A DNA stretch of 64,000 nucleotides, taken from the NCBI GenBank assembly GCA_009667805.1, contig CM019067.1, forward strand, positions 157,809,049-157,873,048, read 5' to 3'. Made by a program: the position numbers and the translations under genes. The notes beneath the pieces are model-generated. The model saw only the letters and a program-made list of their open reading frames with translations, did not search any database and was not told the origin of the DNA. Below, in pieces: positions 1 to 10,012 of this stretch. The number at the start of each line of letters is the position of its first letter. Position 1 is the first letter of the stretch. The DNA is from Leptobrachium leishanense (lineage: Eukaryota; Chordata; Amphibia; Anura; Megophryidae).

Positions 1-862
1 AAGTCCGAATGCAATTGCCTGTGGCCTTCAATAATGCTTCTTTTAAATAATCCCATTTCTCCTGGACACCCTTTAAACTCCTCCAGTCTGATAATGACTC
101 CTTCACACAAAGTCTCATTTTAGAAAAATCAGCTTTTTTAAAGTCTAAAACTTTTGTTTTTGTGTGGTGTGGCTCCATCTCTGTTCTTATATTAAACCAT
201 ACTGACTGGTGATCACTAGATCCCAAATTTTCACCTACAACAACGTCCGATACCAAACCTCCATTTGTGAGTATTAAATCCAATATGGCTCTTTACGGGT
301 CGGCTCCTCAACTACTTGTGTTAGAGATAATCCCAGTAGGGAGTTTAGAATATTTGTACTCCTGGTGCACCCAGCAGTTTTGGTTTTCCAGTTCACATCA
401 GGAAGATTAAAGTCCCCCATGATAATAACTTCCCCTTCATTGCCATTTTGGCTATTTCCTCAAGCAGCAGATTATCTAGCTCTTCTACTTGTCCAGGGGG
501 TCTATAGATCACACCTACACGAGCTACTGTATGATTGCCAAATGTTAGCGTAACCCAAACTGACTCTATGTTCACCTCGCTCACTTTTATTTGGTTTGTT
601 TTTATGTTGTTTTCACATACAGGGCCACTCCTCCTCCTTTCCTACCTTCTCTGTCTTTTCTATATAAAGAGTACCCCGGTATTGTTATGTCCCAGTTATT
701 TTTCTCACTGAACCATGTCTCAGTAACCGCAACTAAATCTACTTTTTCAGCTGCCATCATTGCCTCCAGTTCATTGATTTTATTGACTAAACTGCGAGCA
801 TTTATAGACACAACTCTGAGCTTGTCCTTTTTTTCCCCGCATGTTGCTTGCACCCGCCGTAA
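1..862 (-). pseudogene. CR1/L2-group LINE ORF2, endonuclease fragment
   Basis: Read on the minus strand, 853-602 encodes the start of an apurinic-endonuclease-like domain: the LRVVSINARSLVNKINELEA and VDLVAVTETWFSE motifs, then GGGVALYVK. The frame then shifts, and 584-393 continues with VARVGVIYRPPG, a typical second half of a non-LTR retrotransposon endonuclease. Further downstream (360-1) only scattered similarity is left, with stops in all frames. The element would nick target DNA to prime its own reverse transcription; this copy cannot. The 5' side ends abruptly near 862, next to an unrelated repeat, which fits ordinary 5' truncation on insertion. The 3' half (RT) would lie beyond the left window edge. 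The CR1/L2 assignment rests on motif style; Rex1 or a related clade is possible. Confidence 0.8.
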
Positions 863-2390
863 GAAACAACAGTGTCTCCTAAATCACAGTCCAAAACTAC
901 TGTGGGCGTAAAAATCTGAAAATTGAAAAATTACCGCCACACACCTTCTCAAATGTTTTGGGCTAAAACCGTTGCATCCATGGCATCAAAGCACTCCATA
1001 TGCAATACCTTGGGGTGTCAACATAACAAATATTATCAATTTTCTGGCAATAATTCAAACTGGGGTATGCGGTAGACCCAAAACCAAAGATAGGCCTAGC
1101 TGAAGAAATAATCTCAATTTCAACTCCAATGACAAAGTCATAAAAATTGTATTTGAACCTTCCAAAATCCTGGCAACCTATGCATGGGGGGCATGGGTGT
1201 ACTCAGGAGACCTTGCAGAAAACAACCTGGAGAGTTTTCATGCAGTAACACAACAGTGTCTCCTAAATCACAGTCCAAATCTAATGTGGGCGTAAAAATC
1301 TGAAAATTGAAAAATTACCGCCACACACCTTCTCAAATGTTTTGGGCTAAAACCGTTGCATCCATGGCATCAAAGCACTCCATATGCAATACCTTGGGGT
1401 GTCAACATAACAAATATAAACAATTTTCTGGCAATAATTCAAACTGGGGTATGCGGTAGACCCAAAACCAAAGATAGGCCTAGCTGAAGAAATAATCTCA
1501 ATTTCAACGCCAATGACAAAGTCATAAAAATTGTATTTGAACCTTCCAAAATTCTGGCAAACCTATGCATGGGGGGCATGGGTGTACTCAGGAGACCTTG
1601 CAGAAAACAACCTGGAGAGTTTTCATGCAGTAACAAACAACAGTGTCTCCTAAATCACAGTCCAAAACTGATGTGGGTGTGAAAATGAAAAATGACCACC
1701 AAACAGTATCCAATTTGTTTGGAGCAAACGGTTGCATCCATGGCATAAAAACACTCCATTTACAATACTTTGGGGTGTTAGCTTACCAAATATATGCACG
1801 TTAATAAAATTGGGGTATGTAAAAAGGCCCCTAAAAAGAAGATAAGCAAAGAAGATACTGTATGTCAAAGTAGAAAATTGACAAGCACATGTCAAAAGAT
1901 TGGCGTAGCACCCCAAAAACAACAGAACAATCTATATATGGGTGGTATCAATTTACTCAGAAGATGTTGCTGAACATATTTTGTGGTGTTTTTTGGCAGT
2001 AACCCATAACTGGATTTGACAATTCATGCCTAAAGTACAATGTGTGTGAAAAATAACACAAAAAGTGACTACCTGAAAGTTTGACATAGAGCTAGTGCAT
2101 GGAAAGTGTTAAAATACAACTCTTTGAAGCACCCTAGGGTGTGCCCTTTCTAAAAATATATGGTTTGATGGGGGTAAATTACTTTGGCCGGCTTCAAAAA
2201 TGTCCCAAATAGGACATGGGTGCATGATGACGAAATGTGAAATTCTAAGTTGGAAAACTGAAATGCGCACCCCCCAAATAAGGCCTATTAGCCCCCAAAT
2301 GACCCGACATACCTATACATGGGTGGTATCAATTTACTCAGAAGATGTTGCTTAACATATTTTGGGGTGCTTTTTGGCAGTAAACCTTAA
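863..2390. repeat. Tandem ~385-bp subrepeats
   Basis: The phrase AGTGTCTCCTAAATCACAGT recurs at 871, 1255 and 1642, giving periods of 384 and 387 bp. The first two units are almost identical. The third (1642 to about 2000) is strongly diverged, and a fourth, still weaker unit ends near 2390, recognised by the shared ending around GGCAGTAA. No protein is encoded. The array leads into the piggyBac-like terminus at 3058, so it may be the interior of that element. The left limit is unclear because a LINE abuts it. Confidence 0.75.
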
Positions 2391-2639
2391 AGTTCACAGT
2401 ACATGTATTCTTCAATTGCGTTCAAAAAAAAAAATCACCAAAACTTTTTTTTTTCTCAAACTTTGGCATAGATTTGTGGAAAAATGGTTTGCATGGAAAG
2501 AGTCAAAATACCCCAAGTTTAATACCTTGATTTGTGTACTTTAAAAAAATATGTATATGTGGAGGGTTATTCAGGAATTAGTGACAGATATCAGTGTTAC
2601 AATGTCACTAGCACTAGTTTTGAAAATAAACTCTTTGCA

Positions 2640-3058
2640 AATGGCAAAGTGCTACTTGCACTTTTTGTTGCATAAAATAAGGAAAAAAGCAAGGAATATG
2701 TAAACATTGGGTATTGCTAAAACTCAGAACTAAATTTAGAAACTAATAAGGAATTAAATTTTTTTGACGGTTGTTGATACATAAGAAATTTTGGGGGTCA
2801 AAGTTCGAAAAAGTGGTGTTTTTTTCAATTTTTTTGTCATATTTCACAATGTTTTTTATAGTAAATTATAAGAAATGATGAAAAAAATGGTATCTTTATA
2901 AAGTCCATTTAATGACGAGAAAAACAGTGTAAAATATGTGTAGGTTGCATAAACGAGTAAGAGGAAAATTTGTCCTAAACACTAACAGCGCAGAAACGTA
3001 AAAACAGCAGCGGTCACTAAAGGACGGATTTGTGTAAAACCGCCCGGTCACTAAGGGG
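2640..3058. mobile_element. piggyBac-like non-autonomous element, terminal part
   Basis: The right end reads, on the minus strand, CCCCTTAGTGACCGGGCGG and is immediately followed by TTAA (3059-3062). The same sequence begins the element at 56,247, and similarity to that copy extends about 250 bp inward. TTAA target duplications and CCC-starting ends are characteristic of the piggyBac superfamily. No transposase is present. The other end was not found, so the full extent, possibly including the 385-bp subrepeats, is uncertain. Confidence 0.6.
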
Positions 3059-3436
3059 TTAAATAAGATCTGAAAGGGATGAATTGAGAATATGTTAAAA
3101 GACAAGGAGGTAAAGAAGGTATAGCAAAATCAATACAAACTATTTATGGGTTAGACTAGGACTGGTCCTTGCAGCATTATTAGTTCAGGTGCCACGGCAA
3201 CAATATATGGACACTATTACAATTATAACACTAGCGTTAGCGCTCAGATATGAGAGTGTTAACGCTAGGTTAAGTGACATTAATGCATGCCTCACATGTT
3301 ACAACAATAGCACTAACGGGTTAAAAAATCAGTTAGCACATCAGTTATTGCACTGGCTTGGACAGGCTTACTGTACTTTGCGCTCCCTATACTTAACATG
3401 GGGAGCGCAATCAGTAATTAGTGTTAGGATTACAAA

Positions 3437-4638
3437 TAGGGATGTGCAATTCGTTTCGTACTGAATCGATTTTCGGATGAAATTTACCATTTTCGTGCTT
3501 CCGAGGGCATCCCGAATCTGAAATTTCGAGTCATTCGATTTGATAAATCAGAGGATTCAAAATTTTGGGTCGATTCGATAAATCGGGTCGATTCGGTGAT
3601 TTGGTTCATTTCGGCATTTGGTTCATTTCGGTGATTCGGATCATTTCGGGTTCAGTTGGTTTTTCGTTTTATGCTGCATTATTATAGTGTAGAGGTGCTG
3701 CCCGGCAGTGTGTGGATTCATATGCTGCATTATTATACTGCAGAGGTGCTGCCCGGCAGTGTGCGGAATCATATGCTGCATTATTATACTGTAGAGGTGC
3801 TGCCCGGCAGTGTGCGGATTCATATGCTGCATTATTATACTGTAGAGGTGCTGCCCGGCAGTGTGCGGAATCATATGTTGCATTATTATACTGTAGAGGT
3901 GCTGCCTGGCAGTGTGCAGATTCATATGCTGCATTATTATACTGCAGAGGTGCTGCCCGGCAGTGTGCGGAATCATATGCTGCATTACAATACTGTAGAG
4001 GTGCTGCCCGGCAGTTTGCGGATTCACATGCTGCATTAATTATACTGTAGAGGTGCTGCCCAGCAGTGTGCGGAATCATATGCTGCATTATTATACTGTA
4101 GAGGTGCTGCCCGGCAGTGTGCGGAATAATATGCTGCATTATTATACTGTAGAGGTACTGCCCGGCAGTGTGAGGATTTATATACTGCAATAATTATACT
4201 GTAGAGGTGCTGCCCCGGCAGTGTGCGGATTCATATGCTGCATTAATTATACTGTAGAGGTGCTGCCCGGAAATGTGCGAACTCATATGCTGATTGAAAC
4301 CTATTGGTTAAAAACTTTGTTTCTTTAAAAAAAGTTAAGAAACCTAAAATTTCACCCAAAAAATGCTTAAAAAAAACTTAAAATAATAAATCAGTAAAGG
4401 AACTTTCATTCTATTGGTAGTAAATCTACTTCCCATTCTTAAATAAGCAATTAAAAACCAAACAAACTGAACCAATTCACCCAAATCACCAAATCTCCGA
4501 AATGATCCAAACCCCAAAATGACCCGAATCGATCCAAAATTTCGAATCCCCGAATAGAAATGAAACCGGTCTGAGACGACCCGAAACGAAAAAAAAACAC
4601 CTGGAAAAAAACAAACGAAACAAAATTTCGAATCTCTA
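3437..4638. mobile_element. hAT-like non-autonomous element carrying a minisatellite
   Basis: It starts TAGGGATGTGCAATTCG and ends ...CGAATCTCTA. It is flanked by an exact 8-bp duplication, ATTACAAA (3429-3436 and 4639-4646), as expected for the hAT superfamily. Subterminal regions are rich in TTCGTTTCG-type words on the left and their inverse on the right (3,440-3,670 and 4,460-4,635), so the two arms can fold back. The centre is a 51-bp minisatellite. There is no transposase. A second copy lies at 57,640-58,600. Confidence 0.75.
3671..4292. repeat. 51-bp minisatellite, about 12 copies
   Basis: The unit begins ATGCTGCATTATTATACTGT and contains GAGGTGCTGCCCGGCAGTGT. Unit starts fall at 3671, 3722, 3773, 3824 and onward every 51 bp; a few units carry one extra A (ATTAATTATAC). 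Because 51 is divisible by three, several frames on both strands stay open and give 17-residue repeats; these are not genes. The block GCTGCCCGGCAG is itself nearly palindromic. Confidence 0.92.
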
Positions 4639-5139
4639 ATTACAAAGTCCTAAAGCTAATTACTGCACCGCTGTGGCAACGGAAAATTTAACCACTGTCA
4701 GATAGAAGCTGGTGCTAACTGATACCGCTTCTGCAGAATTAGTTAGCACCAGCTAAAACACCCCCCAAAAAAAAAATCAGACACTCACCTCTCATCCTGC
4801 GATGAGAACGAAAAAATATAGTCCCCAGTCTCCCTCCGCGAATCACTCAGCGGCTCTGCACGATCTCTCTAGAGCGCAATCGTGCAGGGTTGGCAGCCCC
4901 GCAGGATAACCCTCCATAGAGTTCTATGGACTCCAAGAGGTGATACTTACAGCGGCGCGGAAGCACTCCCATGAGTATCAGGGAGGTTAACTCTGCGCTA
5001 AAGGGCAGGCTGCTGAACTAGCGCCTGCCCTGTAATTTGTTGCTAAAACGGGAACTCTATGGGATAACCTGCAGGCACAGGTTTTCCTTGGTTGCGTCCC
5101 CGTTTTAGCACCTACTTTGTAATATAACCCCCTATATAC

Positions 5140-5700
5140 ATTCATAAGTATGCAAAGCAGATTGTTTGGATGGATATAGCAAAATCCGGAGTGATATTAT
5201 TACTTGCTGTACTACCAGAAATCAATGCAAGAAATATTCTTTATACAGCCTTTCTCGTGGTTGTCATCTTAAGATATTACCCTGCCTGGCTACCATAATA
5301 ATGACAGCATGGAACACAGTAAATGTTATTTTTTCATGTCCATCGCCGAATATACAGAATGGTTAGTTAAATGTAATAAATCTTTTTGAAGCCATTGAAA
5401 ATCTAACCCAAACGTTTAATGGCAAAATTCTATTAGTAGCTCCCACTAGGTTTCTCTGTTTTCTCGTGATATGTATCCTCCTTTGTGGGTGTGCGGGCTA
5501 TGGTTTCCATCTATAAATATCACTCAATGCACTTTCATTTTTATAGTTAACATTAAATAGCTTTAAATTTTTTATTAACCAAGGAATTTCTTTAAAACAT
5601 ACTGTTTAGAATAATTGCTTTTGGCTGTTTCTGTACTGTCTGCGATGAACATCAGCGCGACTATGAAATCTGAATGATGGCAATGGAACATCAAATCCAG
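5140..5700. other. No recognisable feature
   Basis: AT-rich sequence between two element remnants. I see no coding region, repeat boundary or RNA gene. Confidence 0.5.
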
Positions 5701-5704
5701 GTAA

Positions 5705-6076
5705 TTGAGCTTGAACAGAAAGAATAGGAAGGGTTATTTTACAGCGAGGACAATAAAGCTGTGTACTTCTCTGCCTTTTGAAGTTGTTGGGTCAGAGACT
5801 GTACAGACCTTTAAGCATTGGCTGGATGACTTCCTGCAAAAACAGAATATTAAAGGCTATAATATTTATTATGTGGGTAAAAGCTGTTTGATCCAAGGAG
5901 AAATCTGACGCCATTCTGGGGTCAAGAAGGATTTTATTCTCAGTGTATTGCATATTGGCGAGCACTTCAGACTGGGTTTTTTGCCTTCTTTTGGAACAAC
6001 AGCAGTAATTAATGTGTGAAAGGCTGAACCAGATGGACGCATGTCTTTTTTCAGCCTATATGAATATGTAATGATG
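5705..6076 (+). pseudogene. CR1/L2-type LINE, 3' end of ORF2 plus 3' UTR
   Basis: 5705-5908 encodes a short run containing GYFTARTIKLCTSLPFEVV and FKHWLDDFLQ, the extreme C-terminus typical of CR1/L2-group ORF2 proteins. It is followed by a 3' UTR that recurs at 15,152-15,445 (opposite strand) and 19,680-19,895. The shared tail contains GGCTGAACC and GATGGACGCATGTC and ends in short ATG/TAT-rich repeats. This is a 5'-truncated dead insertion. Confidence 0.75.
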
Positions 6077-6079
6077 TAA

Positions 6080-8225
6080 CAGTGAACAAAAGGAAACATA
6101 TGTAAATGAAGCATAAACACAGAGACGGACCATAGTGTAATTCAGTATGCTTCATTTACATGTTAAAGAGAGCGTATGGCCATGGGATGGGGTCATCCCT
6201 GAAGGGACCCAACGCTGATCTAAAGAGCCTTGACTTATACAGGCTCTGACCCATGTGAGTGGACATTTGCTACATGATTATACTATATCACAAGTTTATA
6301 TGTACTGCGAAATTGTGTATTTTTGTGATTTTGTTTGCATGTATTCAAGATTGCCAGCATTTCAGTGATTCGTCTATTGGCAATATCCTCTAGTGTGTAC
6401 ACGGCTTGAGGTATTATCTTTTATATTTATACCTACCTAGTATGAGTGGTTTGTGAATTTCACACGTCTTCTTCACAGTTATGGGCTATACATAGGCACT
6501 TTCCTATTTCTTGCATGCAATTGTACTTTTTTGGGGTTAATGTAGGGAAAGCCCTTGCTGGATATAGCTGCTGTATTGACTGTATATTGTGAGGATTTTT
6601 CTTGTCTTAGCACCCCTTATATAACTGATTTATGTAAGGGTTAATGTTGTAAAATGTAGTGGTATCTTAAAACTGGTTGTGTCCTAAGAATTTGGTTGAT
6701 TAAAGTAATCCTTTTTAGAACTATTGTTAGTGCTGTCTGTCCTTGTCTGTGTGACTGTTATTTCCTTTGGTTGATTTGATGTTGAATTGATTTTGAAATA
6801 TGCTAATCCTGTCTGGTGTAAACTAATCAAGTTTCTGTAACCTCTGAAGGCATTCTCACCCCCCTCGTTTAGACAATGTATTCTGTTGGTTGTGTAATTT
6901 TACCACACGCCCCTGTTACCCAAATTAATCATCATTATTCTTTCTTGCACTAAGCTGTGTCTGGTGTTTGGGGAGACCTACCAGGAGCTATACAGCACTC
7001 CCTCAGGTTCTGGCTGAGGGTTGTAAAAGAAAGGAAAGCTGTTGCAGATCTGCCTGACTGGGGACAAGGGACAAACACTGTAACCAGTTGGGGTCTGGTC
7101 CTCAAGACTAGGACCAGCACCCCTTCGTTTCCCGTTACACGCAGCTTCTGGTATTTTTCCATATATAATATACAATGCATTCCACATAAATATACTATAA
7201 AAAATTTGGAAAACACCTATTTGAGGATATTTTTATAATGGAGATTTGGTCACAAATTGTGATCAAAAGATATATATATATATATATATATATTACATGC
7301 AAACATAGAGTAGAAGGTTTTTTTATGCAAGGGTTGGTGCAAGGTCCCTTTCAAACCTACAAATCCATCTTGCGATTGCCTAGCAACAGTCTAAGATTTA
7401 CTAATAAAAAGAGTGACACATGTAATTTGGTAACAATCGTTCATATCAGGTGAAATTTACAAAGATCCTCTAGTTTGATAAAGGAAACTCTCCGTGACTA
7501 CAGACGTTTGCTTGACAGGATTATTAGTTTTTGAGTTACAATGTTTTCCAAGGTGTGATATCTCATCTCTCTGCTCCTGCTCTGACTAAACAGACCTCAG
7601 ATCATTTCAACTCTATTGTCGTATTACCAGATAATCTGTACAGTTTTTGTCACAGGACTTGGAGATGAGATGCTCTCTCAGCCCACTATAGTTCAATTGT
7701 ATACTGTTCTTTTTTTTTTAGACTTGATACTCATCTCCTGTGTCATTTATATTTCCACCACCTCCACAAAAGTAAGAGAATACCCATACTTAAAAGTAGG
7801 GTTGTCTATACACAATAGGAAAATGGTATGAACGGCTTGTCTTGTAGAATACAAATTCATTAGTTACTCCCAGAACATTTTCACTCGTTGTAACCCATAT
7901 CAATTGCCATTTCAATTAACATAACAGAAAGTGTTTTTATCTTAGGGAATAATATAGATCAAAATTTCCTTTCGCCTGTATTGTTTGTTTATGAATTAAA
8001 CATGTGCGTACAAAAAATTCAAACTGATATGTTGTTGATCAAATACTGATACCCATTTTATTTTACATTATCTTTTCATTGTTCACATGTTGAAAGTTTA
8101 ATGACATAGAAAAAGTACATGACATAAAAGTACAAAAGAGAAATAATGTAAAACGGACCAGATGGAAAACAGCAAAAAATAAATATTAAAGGCTAAATAG
8201 TAGCAAAACCTCCAATGGAAAACAT
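6080..8225. other. Mostly unassigned; (AT)n at 7270-7293
   Basis: No supported gene. A pure AT dinucleotide run lies at 7270-7293. The stretch 6541-7139 starts TGTAGGG and ends CGTTACA and has an LTR-like look, but no flanking duplication was found (see rejected items). Confidence 0.5.
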
Positions 8226-8228
8226 AAT

Positions 8229-8542
8229 GGGCCAAATTACGATTTAGCGATACTAGCGGTAAAATGGGGGCGCTAGGGATGGAAAACTGTGCGTGTAGTT
8301 TTCCCCCCAACGTGCTCGTTTTACCGCTAGATTACAATGCAGGCGCTAAAAAAGCTACCTGCACTGTTTGTGGGCGCTATGCCCCAGGATGCTCGTGGCA
8401 GCGCTAACTGCAGCTGCGCGCATCATCCTCCTACGAACGCCGGCGGTCACATGACCAATGTAATATGTGTAAACTACTTGGGCTAATGTTAACGCTCACG
8501 CAGGTGAGCGCTAATGTTAGCACCACGTATGTAACTTGGCCC
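8229..8542. mobile_element. Harbinger-like MITE, GGGCCAAATTAC family
   Basis: Ends are GGGCCAAATTACG and, inverted, GGGCCAAGTTACAT, flanked by a 3-bp AAT (8226-8228, 8543-8545). The interior has the same order of motifs as the larger copy at 22,592-23,299, including TGTAAACTACTTGGGCTAAT near the right end, but about 390 bp of the middle is missing. No protein. It is mobilised in trans if at all; PIF/Harbinger is inferred from the 3-bp duplications. Confidence 0.75.
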
Positions 8543-9096
8543 AATGACTCCAAACTAGATCTATAAAGACTAGATACGGCAGTGAGGATGAGAAATTAAC
8601 TGAAGGGAGAACTTTTAGAATAGACAATGAGAAATGAAAAGGGAAGAAAGAGAAGCAGAGAAGAGTAGAAGTCAAGAAAGAGTATAGAGCCTGGGGGACA
8701 GAAAAAGGATCCTGAGACAATTTGTTCATCAAAAGTAGTGACAATGCACCCATTGATGGATGTTGAAATATTAATCAGATTCAGGTCAAGAAAATATATT
8801 GCCAATAGAAACATCAGTTTACTATGTATAATGCATCTGTTGCATTGTTACAATGGATCACGTTTAATGCATGTATACAGACTGACACTAAACTGTTTCT
8901 AAATGTGTTTGTGCAAAGTGCAGTGTTCTTAGTCCAGAAGAAGATACGAATAATGGGAAGACTCTCTGTCTATGTGGCATGACCGCAGTTCTGACCTAAC
9001 AGATTATGCCTCAATTTTGTAACAATTGTAAGCTCCTGTATGCACCTTAGTAAAATAATGTGCCGCTATACAGATAGAGGTAGACCAGGAACACAA

Positions 9097-9370
9097 AAGG
9101 GGTTATTCAAAAAACTGCGACATTGGAACCATATTGCACTGATTGGTGCATTTCACCAAACGGTGCAATTTTGTGGTAATCGGCTACTCAGAAAGCTGTC
9201 AATTCCTCAAATAGTGGCGAATTGACAGCAAAATACGGGCAGTTCACCGCAGATCATCGCAATTTAGCAGTCTTCAGTGGCAGTGAAATTATTCCATAGA
9301 GTAGTAATGGTTAATCTATTCAGAGAACGCTGAACTGCACTGAAATGCCCAGATTTTCAATGATTTAGAT
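9097..9370. mobile_element. Fragment of GGGTTATTC-family MITE
   Basis: It begins GGGGTTATTCAAAAAACTGC and continues with GTGGCGAATTGACAGC and TCTATTCAGAGAACGCTGAA. The same segments, in the opposite orientation, occur at 18,300-18,545. It stops at the hAT-like sequence into which the chromovirus inserted. Non-coding. Confidence 0.55.
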
Positions 9371-9378
9371 TAGGGATG

Positions 9379-10012
9379 TGTAAGGATTCTGGAAGTGGAA
9401 CCCAGGATGCGGAGAGGAGGATGGCGAGGACAAATATACACAAGGCTTTAGGCTGAAGAAAGGTCTAGGCGTTCCGAGGTCAAGTCAGGCGGCAAGAATC
9501 GTGGTCGTGAGAAAGCTGAGGTTGGCAACGGGAAGGTCAATCAGATAGGGATATTAGGATAGTTAGGGAAACAACAGGGAGAGCTCTTGTAGCAGAGGTA
9601 CCACAAAATCAATGAGCGTCTTGCCTCTGGTACTCAGGAGTTTTATGGAGGAGTCAGGAGTTAGCTCCGCCCACCCATCACCCCACCTCTCTAGTCTCTC
9701 CCTCCTCTGATTGGAGCTGCGAGGGGAGACTCTGGGGATCACCTTGGGCTCTCCCCCGGCGTCTGAGGTTGAAGCCATGCCCCCAGCCGATCCGCTGCAC
9801 ACACGCAGACCCGCCCAGATGCCGACCACTCGAGGAACCTGCGCCAACTTGGACGGACGGAGGACCCCGTGGCCGGCGTCCAGACCCTGCAGCCCGCGCA
9901 CTCGGGTCGGGGGAGCCGCCTCTCAACCCCCTCTCGTTCCGGAGGATGTCCTCGGGACCCGGGTGAGTTCGAGAGGTCTGGGGGTCTGCAAGATGGCGGC
10001 CGGAACCTGACA
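9379..10012 (-). repeat. 3' LTR of chromovirus
   Basis: 634 bp and the same length as its partner, with about five differences visible between 9,770 and 9,915. The pol reading frame continues through the polypurine tract and roughly 335 bp into this LTR before stopping at 9678. Confidence 0.95.

Larger units (their letters stand above)
3209..5132. mobile_element. Harbinger-like short inverted-repeat element, interrupted by hAT
   Basis: The flanks of the hAT insertion at 3437-4638 form one element: they rejoin as ...TTAGGATTACAAAGTCC.... Its ends resemble each other only weakly (GG followed by ...TATTACAA on each side). The interior holds GC-rich segments with GCGCTCCC and GTTAGCGCTC motifs shared with the elements at 8,229, 22,592, 45,224 and 55,141. 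No coding capacity. Assignment to PIF/Harbinger comes from relatives with 3-bp TTA duplications. Confidence 0.5.

Noticed and set aside
3641..4190. Long open frames on both strands with 17-residue repeats (and again at 57,857-58,639)
   Set aside because: They are fully explained by a stop-free 51-bp repeat; they have no start context or flanking domains and are disrupted where a unit has an extra base.
6541..7139. Possible solo LTR (starts TGTAGGG, ends CGTTACA)
   Set aside because: Flanks (GTTAA and CGCAG) do not match, there is no second copy in the window, and no internal domains adjoin. It remains only a suggestion.
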